From Alistipes sp. (GTDB lineage Bacteria > Bacteroidota > Bacteroidia > Bacteroidales > Rikenellaceae), in NCBI GenBank assembly GCA_017481925.1, contig JAFUOK010000019.1, positions 1 through 34,102 of the forward strand: a DNA stretch of 34,102 nt, in the 5' to 3' direction. A program made the translations under genes and the position numbers. The notes beneath the pieces were generated by a model that was given only the letters and a program-made list of their open reading frames with translations, made no database searches and was not told where the DNA came from. This document shows, piece by piece, positions 16,516 to 24,113 of this stretch; position 1 is the stretch's first letter, and every line of letters begins with the position of its first letter.

Positions 16516-16680
16516 TTATCGTCCTTGCGAATGGCAATCCGTCTGCGTTACATCCCGATCATAGTCACGAATATCGGGCGTACAGCGATCCTCACCCTCG
16601 CACGCTGAGCATACTCCAACGACAACGAGAGGGAATATTATCCGCCAGCGATGGCATAGATAGTAGAGAAACTGCTTCAT
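16516..16680 (-). CDS. Small predicted lipoprotein, 54 residues
   Basis: A short frame starting MKQFLYYLCHRWRIIFPLVV. After a basic and hydrophobic stretch comes GVCSACEGEDRC, where Cys27 could be lipidated (C-S-A-C), then a short polar tail with two more Cys. The ATG lies only 4 bases after the stop of the DUF3868/OmpA gene on the same strand, which supports an operon. The layout (short signal, lipid Cys, early second Cys) resembles the N-terminus of Mfa2/FimB-type anchor lipoproteins that often follow DUF3575 and DUF3868 genes. It could be a truncated relic of such an anchor or an independent small lipoprotein. It could also be non-coding: no homologue can be checked here. Confidence 0.5.
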   Translation of the reverse strand: MKQFLYYLCHRWRIIFPLVVVGVCSACEGEDRCTPDIRDYDRDVTQTDCHSQGR

Positions 16681-16684
16681 ACGG

Positions 16685-18160
16685 CTACTGTTCTTGAGCG
16701 TTCATCAACTCCTTCAGAAGCCCTATATTATACGTGGCTTCGCTCACGCCGTCACGCTCAGCCTGCTGGAACAGAGTCATAGCCTCGCTGTAATTGCCCT
16801 GCGACATTGCCAATATGCCACGTGAGTTGATAGCCTCGGGCATTGACGAGGGCACACCCTGCAGATACTCCGCAGCACGTTCATAGTCGCCACCTGCCAT
16901 AGCCACATTAGCGGCATTCACACGTGCTTCGGGCGAGAGCGGAAAGCGCTCCACGGCAAAGAGGATCACCTCATCCCACTCACGGCTACCCTTCTCGTAG
17001 GTCAGCGCCACCATATAGATATCGTCGAGCGTGAGTTGCGATGGCGCACTCTGCATCATACTCTTCGCCTGCTCGACCGTATATTTTGGTTTCGAACCCT
17101 CCACCGCTATCTCCGTCACTCGCAGGCGAGGATACCACGTGCGAAGCATAAAGTCATACTCCACAGGGTACTTCGCCCGTATGGCGTTATTCTTATCGGC
17201 AAGGGCAATCGCAGGATCATCAATAATTGCCACAATACCACGCCAATTCTCGATAAAGGTCTCGCCCAGCATACGCTTCACCTCGTCCCAATTTGCCGGC
17301 GACGAATCCACCGCAATATCTACACTGTCGCCTACGCCGTGACCTCGAAGAAAACTCTTCACTGCCTCGGCACGGCGTGCTGCCAACGCCTTATTGAACT
17401 CATAGGGGCCCTCGGGCGAGGCGTAGCCCATAAGGTGAATCTGCTTGACGCCACTCTGCTCGACGGCTGCCGCTATATCCTTAATTTCTGCGGAGTTATC
17501 CATAAACGAGGTGACTATATCGCTCTTATTTACAGCAAAGTAGATATCCAGATCGCCCTGCGACACACTCTTATCCTCCGACTTGGGCATTGCGTATGCC
17601 ATACGTGGCAGCGACATTATTGCACTTGGCGTGGTCGTAGGCTGTAGATCAGTCTGCACGGGCACGGGTGTGGATTTGGGCACCTGTGCCACAGCCATCA
17701 ACTCCTCGCTGATAGGCAGGTCGTGACAACTGCACCACTCCTCACGCAGTACCAGCTCCGAGCCCTCCATCCACGACTCCATAGGCACATCGGCATCGTA
17801 CTCTACAACCTGATCCTTGTTATTATAGCGACGCACATAGGTCTTTATGCTCTCGTACATCTCACTTTCATGGCGCTGATGCACAATCGAGCGACGGCGA
17901 CCATCAATCACCACGGGTGGCAGCTGCACCATCTCCTGGCCATTGCTCAGGATGGGAGTTATCTGCAACGAGTAGTTCGACCTTAAACGTAAATCACTCA
18001 CATCGAACAACATATCCACATTCATACGCCCATCGTGCGGCGCGAGCGTTATATCCCTCACCATCACACCGTTGGTCGTCACTACGCCCTGTGCCGCAGC
18101 ACTTGCTACCGCACAGCACACTACGCCTGCGGCAAAAAGATATTTGTAAATCTGTTTCAT
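16685..18160 (-). CDS. DUF3868 protein with OmpA-like C-terminal domain
   Basis: A 491-residue exported protein with a signal peptide ending near ASAAAQG (about residue 24). The N-terminal region (about 25-150) matches the DUF3868 style seen in Bacteroidales fimbria-linked operons (VMVRDITLAPHDGRMNVDMLFDVSDL). An OmpA-like domain follows (about 200-300) with IYFAVNKSDI, HLMGYASPEGPYEFN and the peptidoglycan-binding type LAARRAEAVKSFL. The last third (about 375-490) looks like TPR helices (AANVAMAGGDYERAAEYLQ, LAMSQGNYSEAMTLFQQAE). It probably bridges the outer membrane and the cell wall. It lies 12 bases after the DUF3575 gene and 4 bases before the small lipoprotein gene. The exact role is unknown. 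Confidence 0.82.
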   Translation of the reverse strand: MKQIYKYLFAAGVVCCAVASAAAQGVVTTNGVMVRDITLAPHDGRMNVDMLFDVSDLRLRSNYSLQITPILSNGQEMVQLPPVVIDGRRRSIVHQRHESEMYESIKTYVRRYNNKDQVVEYDADVPMESWMEGSELVLREEWCSCHDLPISEELMAVAQVPKSTPVPVQTDLQPTTTPSAIMSLPRMAYAMPKSEDKSVSQGDLDIYFAVNKSDIVTSFMDNSAEIKDIAAAVEQSGVKQIHLMGYASPEGPYEFNKALAARRAEAVKSFLRGHGVGDSVDIAVDSSPANWDEVKRMLGETFIENWRGIVAIIDDPAIALADKNNAIRAKYPVEYDFMLRTWYPRLRVTEIAVEGSKPKYTVEQAKSMMQSAPSQLTLDDIYMVALTYEKGSREWDEVILFAVERFPLSPEARVNAANVAMAGGDYERAAEYLQGVPSSMPEAINSRGILAMSQGNYSEAMTLFQQAERDGVSEATYNIGLLKELMNAQEQ

Positions 18161-18172
18161 AGTTTCCCTGTT

Positions 18173-18745
18173 TTAGAATAGATAGACAAACGAGATGGCG
18201 AGTTTGGTCACGCCCCAATAGTTCTTGTCGGCATCCGAGCGCACCAATTCGCTATACTCTGCGCCGCTATACTGGTCGTACCACGCGTGAGCATAGCCTA
18301 CGCCCACCTGCGCTTCGAGATTCCAATGCCGTCCCAACATCCACGCATAGCCATACGTCAGACCCGCTCCCAGGGCGTGACCCTTGTAGCGGTTATCCTC
18401 CAGGCCGTCCCAGATGCTGAACGGGAAGAACGAGAGGTTACCCATATTGAAACCTCCGCCCAATAGATGTACTCCGAGGAAGTGCCCGTTGAAGCGTTCG
18501 CAGGTCCACCAGCGAAATTCGGGCTGCACGATCCAGTGTCGCCACTGGCGGTTGTGAGAGAATTTGAAGGGATTGAATCCTGCCGAGATGTCGAGGGTAG
18601 TCTGCTTACCCAACCCTATCTCCACACCCAGATTGGGTGATGCAGTAGCCCAATGTAACAGATTGGTCTTGATACCAACCTCCTGAGCATCGCTCTTGGC
18701 GACGAATGCGGCCACAGCCAGCAATAAAAGTAGAATTTTTCTCAT
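18173..18745 (-). CDS. DUF3575 family outer-membrane beta-barrel-like protein
   Basis: A 190-residue protein with a signal peptide (ending near KSDA-QEV, about residue 20). The DUF3575 family pattern is clear: VGIKTNLLHWATASPNLGVE, then WRHWIVQPEFRWW, GHFLGVHLLGGGFN and a final aromatic residue in KLAISFVYLF, as expected for a small outer-membrane barrel. In Bacteroidales, DUF3575 genes commonly precede DUF3868 genes in fimbria-type loci, as here. No fimbrillin gene is in the window. The 92 bases between this gene and the next (18746-18837) show no clear promoter. Confidence 0.85.
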   Translation of the reverse strand: MRKILLLLLAVAAFVAKSDAQEVGIKTNLLHWATASPNLGVEIGLGKQTTLDISAGFNPFKFSHNRQWRHWIVQPEFRWWTCERFNGHFLGVHLLGGGFNMGNLSFFPFSIWDGLEDNRYKGHALGAGLTYGYAWMLGRHWNLEAQVGVGYAHAWYDQYSGAEYSELVRSDADKNYWGVTKLAISFVYLF

Positions 18746-18837
18746 AGTTAGAAGATTGCCTGTTAATCAATGAGCCGAGTATTCAAACTCTGCACCAAAC
18801 AATCATCAAAAACAAGAAAAATGAGATACCTTATATA

Positions 18838-19299
18838 TTAAAACAGGGAATTGACACCTTGCAGCGCCAACAACATAAGCAGATAGCGACCAAACTTGCC
18901 GGCAAACATAGTGATCGTAGTGATATAGACGTTGCAGCGCAGAAGGCCCAGCAACACGATAATCACATCGCCCACCCACGGCAGCACGCCGAAAACACCC
19001 ATCCACGGGCCATAGCGTCTGACACGTCCCTCGAAGCGTTGCATCTTCTCGTGGTCGATCTTGAGCCAGCGCTCGATCCACTCCATATTACCCAGATAAC
19101 CGAGCCAATAGCAGATCAATCCACCCACGGTATTACCCACCGATGCCGACATTAGGCATAGCACAGGGTCGGCACCCATCTGCACCAATACGGTGAGCAC
19201 CAGCTCCGAACTGAAAGGCAATATACTGCCCGCCAGCAGAGCCGAGAGGAAGAGACCTATGTAACCCCAATCGACAAAAAATTGTGCTATAGCATCCAT
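18838..19299 (-). CDS. VTT/DedA-superfamily membrane protein, YqaA type
   Basis: A small polytopic protein (153 residues) of the SNARE-associated/VTT superfamily, whose members are linked to lipid scrambling and membrane homeostasis. Typical features are GYIGLFLSALLAGSILPFSSE near the N-terminus, the GNTVGGLICYWLGYLG motif (about 55-70) and the re-entrant-loop style segment FGVLPWVGDVIIVLLGLLRC (about 102-121). The frame is open from a TTG at 19320, but that codon lies within a -7 promoter box (19318-19325). The ATG at 19299, starting MDAIAQFFVDWGY, is therefore preferred. The substrate is unknown. Confidence 0.85.
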   Translation of the reverse strand: MDAIAQFFVDWGYIGLFLSALLAGSILPFSSELVLTVLVQMGADPVLCLMSASVGNTVGGLICYWLGYLGNMEWIERWLKIDHEKMQRFEGRVRRYGPWMGVFGVLPWVGDVIIVLLGLLRCNVYITTITMFAGKFGRYLLMLLALQGVNSLF

Positions 19300-19317
19300 A
19301 ATATTTGAAAGAATATG

Positions 19318-19325
19318 CAAAAATA
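19318..19325 (-). promoter_or_regulatory. -7 box of the VTT-family gene
   Basis: Read on the minus strand this is TATTTTTG, an exact TAnnTTTG match, 18 bases upstream of the ATG at 19299. The implied 5' UTR is only about 12 bases. No clear -33 element is visible. Confidence 0.5.
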
Positions 19326-19337
19326 GTAATTTTTTTA

Positions 19338-19345
19338 TATATTTG
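19338..19345 (+). promoter_or_regulatory. -7 box of the TonB-dependent receptor gene
   Basis: TATATTTG fits TAnnTTTG exactly and lies 80 bases upstream of the receptor ATG (19426). It sits 12 bases from the divergent -7 box at 19318-19325, so the two promoters overlap in their upstream regions. Confidence 0.6.
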
Positions 19346-19425
19346 CGTTCGATAGTCTCACCTTTCGAGATGAGGCAACGTGTGTTGAACTTGCATCGTA
19401 AATAGATGCCCCAAAACAGAGAGTA

Positions 19426-22400
19426 ATGAAAAAACTTATATGCCTTATCACGGCATCGCTATGCACATTATGTGCCTTGGCGCAAATTACCACCGCTTCG
19501 CTTAGCGGTGTTGTCATAAATCAATCCCAAGAGAAGTTAGTCGGCGCAACCGTCATCTTGTCGCATCCCACAACGGGCAGCGAGTATGCCGTAGTGGCTG
19601 ATGTGCAGGGACGCTATTCGTTACACGGCATACGCCCCGCCGATGGATATACATTGGAGGTGAGTTATGTGGGCTACAAGACCTATCGCCGCGAGGGCAT
19701 CACACTCCGCGTGGGTGACATCCGCACCGAAGACGTAACTCTCAATCAATCAACAACATTAGACGAAATCATCATCACCGCCGAGCAGACGCAGGCAGAT
19801 CACGTATCGGGCAAATTCAGCGAGAGTGTCATCAAACAGATGCCCACCGTATCACGCTCGCTCTACGACGTGGTACGTCTTATGCCGCAGGCTGTAGCCA
19901 CCAAGGGTGGCGGAATGTCCTACGGAGGTGTGGCCAACCGCTATAACGCCTTTATGGTCAATGGAATGGCCAACAACGACATGTACGGTCTCTCCTCTTC
20001 AGGCACAAATGGCGGATTGTCAAATGCCAACCCCATAGCGTTGGATGCTATCGAGCAGCTGGAGGTTGTCGTAGCATCGTATGACGTGCGACAGAGCGGC
20101 TTTGGTGGCGGAGCGATAAATGCCGTAACCAAGTCGGGAACCAACGAATTTAAGGGTAGCGCCTACACCTATTATAATAATCACAACTTCTACGGCACCA
20201 CACCGGGTCGCAATGTGGCCGAGCGCAAGAAGCTGGGCGATCAATCGACACAGATTTACGGTGCTACGCTGGGTGGCGCAATTGTCAAGAATAAACTCTT
20301 CTTCTTCCTGAGCGGAGAGTACAACCTCGAAACATCGCCCTCATCATACTATATCGGCTATGACGGCACGGCACTCGATGCTGCGGAGTTGCAACGCATC
20401 TCCGACCGCTACAAGGCTCTCACGGGCTACGACGGCGGTGGCACGGGCGGTCGCGACGTACAGCAACGCTCGGGCTCTATGCTGGCACGCCTGGATTGGC
20501 ACATCAACTCACGGCACCGCCTCACGGCAAGTTATTCGTTCCTTGACGCCCGTGCCGAGGAGTATGGTAACTCGCTCACTTCGTTCACATTCAACGGCTC
20601 GGGATATGCCAATTACAGCACGGCGCACTACCTCGCCCTTGCTTTGGAATCACGATTCTCGGATCATACGCACAACTCTCTGCGCGTAGGCTACTCGCGT
20701 GTGGGTGATGGTCGCAAGCCCGATGTAGGAGGCGATCTGCCGAGCGTAATTATCCGCAATGCCGGCACAACGGGTGGTGTTGCAATCAATATCGGCAACA
20801 ACCGCTATGCGGGTATCAACGATCTCAAACAGAACGTCATAACCCTTACCGACGATCTTATTATGGAGCGTGGTTCGCACTCTATAACTCTGGGTATGCA
20901 CCACGAGTTCTACAATATCCACAACCGCTATTTAGCCAACGCCTACGGCACATATACCTACAACTCGGTCGCTGATTTTGAGCGTGACCTAGCCTCAATC
21001 TACGAGTACAACTACACCGATCCCGCCGTTACGGGTACCACAACGTGGGGGCCCCGCTTCCGTGCTGCCGAGCTAAACCTCTACGCACAGGATCGCTGGG
21101 CGCTGGGGCGTGGTCTGCATCTGACGTATGGTGTACGTGCAACGCTACCGCTGATCTTCAACTCCCCCACGGCAAACGACGAGTTTAACGCAGGCGATAT
21201 AGCGCAGAAGCACGACATCCGTATCGGCGATGTGCCACGACAGCAGCTGCTTATCTCACCGCGTGTGGGCGTATCGTGGGCTCGCAACTATGAGCACGGA
21301 CGCCTGACGGTGGATGGAGGTGTAGGTATCTTCACGGGGCAGATTCCGTTCGTATGGATTGTAAACAACTACTCCAATACGGGTGTCGAGCAGAAGGGTC
21401 TGCGTCTGACGGCCGAGAGCGAGGGTGGTCAGATCATAAAGCCTGCCGCCAACTTCTCCGTAAAGCCCTCTCCCACATCGCAGTCGAACACCCGCTTTAT
21501 GCTCAATGCGATGAATCGTAAGTTCCGCTACCCGCAGAACCTCAAGGCGAGTGCCGCCATAGGCTACACCACAGACAACGGCTGGGCACTACGTGCCGAG
21601 GCTCTCTACACGAAGACCCTGCACAACGCCGTATTCCGCAACCTGGCCGTAGAGCCTACGGGCGAGATGATATATGCCGTCGAGGGTTCGGCCGCATCGG
21701 CCCTACCGCAATACCGCACCGCCACGACCGACTACTCGGCAGTATATTATCTCGACAACACCTCACGCGGATACTCTTACTCCGTGGCAGCAAGCGCCGA
21801 AAAGAGTTTTTCGTGGGGACTCTCGGTGATGGCATCTTACATCTTCGGACATTCGTATGCCGTGTGTGATGTGCCCTCGACCTCATCGTCGAGCAACTGG
21901 AACCGCACGTATGCCCTCGATCTGAACAACCCCTCGCTAACGTTCTCCGCCTACGACATTCCGCATAAGGTATCGGTGGCGGTGGCATACAACAAGCGCT
22001 ACTCACCGCTCTTTGACATCAACGCTTCGCTCGTTTATCAGGCCACATCGGGACAGCGTTATTCGCTCTGCGTGGGCGAGGCTGTCGATTTCAATGGCGA
22101 CGGCGCCTACGGCTCTACACTGATGTATATCCCTACCGAGCAGGAGTTGCAACGCATGCTCTTTGCCGACGGCTCTTCACGCGAGAAATGGAACAATTAT
22201 ATCGAGGATGATGCTTACCTTCGCTCTCACCGAGGATCGTTTGCCGAGCGCAACGCTATTCAGACTCCTATGGAGCACCGCCTGGACCTGCACCTCTCGC
22301 ACGGCTTCTATTTCAGTCGCCAGAGCAGCCGCAAGGTTGAACTGTCGATAGATGTGATGAATCTGGGTAATCTGATTTGCCGTCACTGGGGTGCATACTA

Positions 22401-22548
22401 CAATGTGTCGGGAGTGCGTCTGCAGCCCGTAACCATCTCAGCCACAGAGGATGGACAGCCCGTATATCGTTTCACGGGTGCGGAGCCCTCGCCCAGCGAT
22501 TTGCTCTCACGCTGGCATATGCAAATCGGCGCACGCATAGTATTTTAA
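19426..22548 (+). CDS. TonB-dependent receptor, Oar-like, with N-terminal carboxypeptidase-regulatory-like domain
   Basis: A 1040-residue outer-membrane receptor. A signal peptide (about 1-19, ending CALA-QIT) is followed by a CarboxypepD_reg-type beta-sandwich (about 24-110, SLSGVVINQSQEKLVGATV). The plug domain (about 118-240) contains MPTVSRSLYDVVRLMPQAV and GGGAINAVTKSGTNEFKGS, the Oar-type plug ending. The rest is a 22-strand-type barrel that ends in a terminal Phe (WHMQIGARIVF). It probably imports a large or scarce ligand, or moves proteins, across the outer membrane. No SusD-like partner follows, which separates it from Sus-type glycan systems. The ligand is not predictable. No convincing terminator follows the stop codon. 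Confidence 0.93.
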   Translation: MKKLICLITASLCTLCALAQITTASLSGVVINQSQEKLVGATVILSHPTTGSEYAVVADVQGRYSLHGIRPADGYTLEVSYVGYKTYRREGITLRVGDIRTEDVTLNQSTTLDEIIITAEQTQADHVSGKFSESVIKQMPTVSRSLYDVVRLMPQAVATKGGGMSYGGVANRYNAFMVNGMANNDMYGLSSSGTNGGLSNANPIALDAIEQLEVVVASYDVRQSGFGGGAINAVTKSGTNEFKGSAYTYYNNHNFYGTTPGRNVAERKKLGDQSTQIYGATLGGAIVKNKLFFFLSGEYNLETSPSSYYIGYDGTALDAAELQRISDRYKALTGYDGGGTGGRDVQQRSGSMLARLDWHINSRHRLTASYSFLDARAEEYGNSLTSFTFNGSGYANYSTAHYLALALESRFSDHTHNSLRVGYSRVGDGRKPDVGGDLPSVIIRNAGTTGGVAINIGNNRYAGINDLKQNVITLTDDLIMERGSHSITLGMHHEFYNIHNRYLANAYGTYTYNSVADFERDLASIYEYNYTDPAVTGTTTWGPRFRAAELNLYAQDRWALGRGLHLTYGVRATLPLIFNSPTANDEFNAGDIAQKHDIRIGDVPRQQLLISPRVGVSWARNYEHGRLTVDGGVGIFTGQIPFVWIVNNYSNTGVEQKGLRLTAESEGGQIIKPAANFSVKPSPTSQSNTRFMLNAMNRKFRYPQNLKASAAIGYTTDNGWALRAEALYTKTLHNAVFRNLAVEPTGEMIYAVEGSAASALPQYRTATTDYSAVYYLDNTSRGYSYSVAASAEKSFSWGLSVMASYIFGHSYAVCDVPSTSSSSNWNRTYALDLNNPSLTFSAYDIPHKVSVAVAYNKRYSPLFDINASLVYQATSGQRYSLCVGEAVDFNGDGAYGSTLMYIPTEQELQRMLFADGSSREKWNNYIEDDAYLRSHRGSFAERNAIQTPMEHRLDLHLSHGFYFSRQSSRKVELSIDVMNLGNLICRHWGAYYNVSGVRLQPVTISATEDGQPVYRFTGAEPSPSDLLSRWHMQIGARIVF

Positions 22549-22621
22549 TCGACGGGGGCTCTGCGACAAAAAAATATAGCAAAAAATAGGCTGCAAAGCA
22601 CGCTGATTGATTTTTTTTGCT

Positions 22622-22629
22622 TATCTTTG
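22622..22629 (+). promoter_or_regulatory. -7 box of the pyrimidine operon
   Basis: TATCTTTG fits TAnnTTTG exactly and lies 181 bases upstream of the pyrC ATG. A transcript would begin near 22636, giving a leader of about 175 bases that contains the small ORF and terminator described next. The -33 region is poor (GCTGATTG). Confidence 0.6.
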
Positions 22630-22649
22630 CAGGAAATAAATGGGACGAA

Positions 22650-22775
22650 ATGAATAAGGGAAGAAACATATCTCCGTCGCACGCGACATCATGCGTTGTC
22701 AAGCAATCGGATTGTTGTTTTCGCTTATTCGTTATTGATTCTCAGAACGACGTTAATACTGTTTTTAATTGTTAA
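22650..22775 (+). CDS. Putative pyr operon leader peptide, 41 residues
   Basis: An ATG-to-TAA frame (start MNKGRNISPSHATSCVVKQS) lies wholly within the presumed leader, starting about 14 bases after the predicted transcription start and ending 6 bases before the terminator stem. The peptide is Cys-rich (5 of 41) and resembles nothing I know. Its second half is encoded by U-rich RNA. Size and placement match the pyrBI leader ORF of E. coli (44 codons), whose translation prevents termination when UTP is scarce. That the frame is translated is an inference. A second ATG (22640) upstream gives only a 5-codon frame. Confidence 0.45.
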   Translation: MNKGRNISPSHATSCVVKQSDCCFRLFVIDSQNDVNTVFNC

Positions 22776-22781
22776 TATATG

Positions 22782-22805
22782 GGCGACTGTTTGGTCGCCT
22801 TTTTT
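22782..22805 (+). terminator. Attenuator-type terminator just before pyrC
   Basis: Perfect stem GGCGAC (22782-22787) with GTCGCC (22794-22799), six-base loop TGTTTG, then six T (22800-22805). It ends five bases before the pyrC ATG and lies downstream of the operon's -7 box, as an attenuator would. The arms could alternatively pair with GTCGC (22676-22680) and GCGAC (22683-22687) in the leader. It could instead simply end the receptor transcript, whose stop codon is 233 bases upstream. Confidence 0.8.
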
Positions 22806-22810
22806 ATGAT

Positions 22811-24088
22811 ATGAACACAAACAACCGAATCATTCTTCGAGGCGGAACGCTGGTACACGAGGGCAAGCAGACGGTGGCTGATGTAGCTATTCTGAATGGC
22901 CGTATTGAGTGTATAGCACCCTCGATCGAGGCAACCGACAACGATAGAGTTTTCGACTGCACGGGTAAGATCATCACCCCGGGTCTGGTCGATCTGCACG
23001 TACACCTGCGTGAGCCGGGCTTCTCTCGCAAAGAGACTATCGCCACAGGTACAGCCGCAGCAGCACACGGAGGTTTTACCACCGTATGCTCTATGCCCAA
23101 CCTTGAACCTGCACCCGACACGATGGAGAATCTGCAGCAGCAGCTGTCAATCATCGAGCGTGACGCCGTAGTGAAGGTTCTGCCCTACGCCACCATCACT
23201 CGCAAGCGTCGTGGCGATGAGTTGGTAGATTTCTCTGCGCTCAAACCATACGTTGCAGGCTTCTCGGATGATGGCAGCGGCGTACATAGCGGAGAGGTTA
23301 TGCAGGCAGCTATGTACGAGGCGGCAAAGTGCGGCGGTATCATTGCGGCACACTGCGAGGTGAATGAGCTTCTACGCAAAGGCTACATCCACGATGGCGA
23401 GTATGCCAAGGCGCACGGCCACCGAGGCATCTGTTCGGAGAGCGAGTGGGCGCAGATTGAGCGCGATATAGAGTTGGCAGCCAAGGCAGATTGCCGTTAC
23501 CACGTATGCCACATATCTACCAAGGAGAGCGTAGCGCTGATTCGCGAGGCGAAGCGTCGTGGCGTGAAGATCACCTGCGAAACGGGTCCCCACTACCTTA
23601 CGATGTGCGATCAGGATCTGCAGGAGAATGGCCGCTTCAAGATGAATCCCCCGATTCGCTCGGCCGAGGATCGCGATGCACTCGTTGCAGGCTTGCAGGA
23701 TGGCACTATCGACGTAGTGGCTACCGACCACGCACCCCACACCGCCGACGAGAAGTCACGTGGCTTGGAGCTGAGCGCCATGGGTGTTGTAGGTCTGGAG
23801 ACATCGTTTGCCGTGATATACACCAAACTCGTAAAAACGGGCGTCATCTCTTTGGAGAAGGCTATCGACGTAATGGCCGAGGCACCCCGCCGTATCTTCG
23901 GTTTGGGTGGTGGCTTGCAAGAGGGCGAGGCGGCCGACATCGCAGTATTCGACCTCGACGCAACCTTCACGGTTGATCCCACGACATTCCTCACGATGGG
24001 TCGCAGCACCCCGTTCGAGGGCTGGGAGTTGCAGGGTGAGTGTTGCCTGACGCTTGTTGATGGAAAAATTGCTTACGAAAAAAGATAA
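22811..24088 (+). CDS. pyrC: Dihydroorotase, class I type
   Basis: Cyclises carbamoyl-aspartate to dihydroorotate, the third step of pyrimidine synthesis. The predicted protein is 425 residues. Zinc ligands are visible in HVH (His63 and His65, DLHVHLREPG), in FSDDG (Asp153/154) and in TDHAPHT (Asp306-His307). The Asp in FSDDG fits the class I (Bacillus-like) form rather than the E. coli class with a carboxylated Lys. The frame extends upstream to 22769, but this would run through the terminator stem. The ATG at 22811 gives MNTNNRIILRGG, a normal N-terminus. It is the first gene of the operon; carA follows after 25 bases. Aspartate carbamoyltransferase (pyrB) is not in the window. Confidence 0.95.
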   Translation: MNTNNRIILRGGTLVHEGKQTVADVAILNGRIECIAPSIEATDNDRVFDCTGKIITPGLVDLHVHLREPGFSRKETIATGTAAAAHGGFTTVCSMPNLEPAPDTMENLQQQLSIIERDAVVKVLPYATITRKRRGDELVDFSALKPYVAGFSDDGSGVHSGEVMQAAMYEAAKCGGIIAAHCEVNELLRKGYIHDGEYAKAHGHRGICSESEWAQIERDIELAAKADCRYHVCHISTKESVALIREAKRRGVKITCETGPHYLTMCDQDLQENGRFKMNPPIRSAEDRDALVAGLQDGTIDVVATDHAPHTADEKSRGLELSAMGVVGLETSFAVIYTKLVKTGVISLEKAIDVMAEAPRRIFGLGGGLQEGEAADIAVFDLDATFTVDPTTFLTMGRSTPFEGWELQGECCLTLVDGKIAYEKR

Positions 24089-24113
24089 ACGAAAAATAAT
24101 AAATCACTATTCA

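Noticed and set aside
22549-22621. A terminator directly after the TonB-dependent receptor gene
   Set aside because: No stem of useful length with a T tract was found. The only good hairpin is the one at 22782, past the pyr -7 box.
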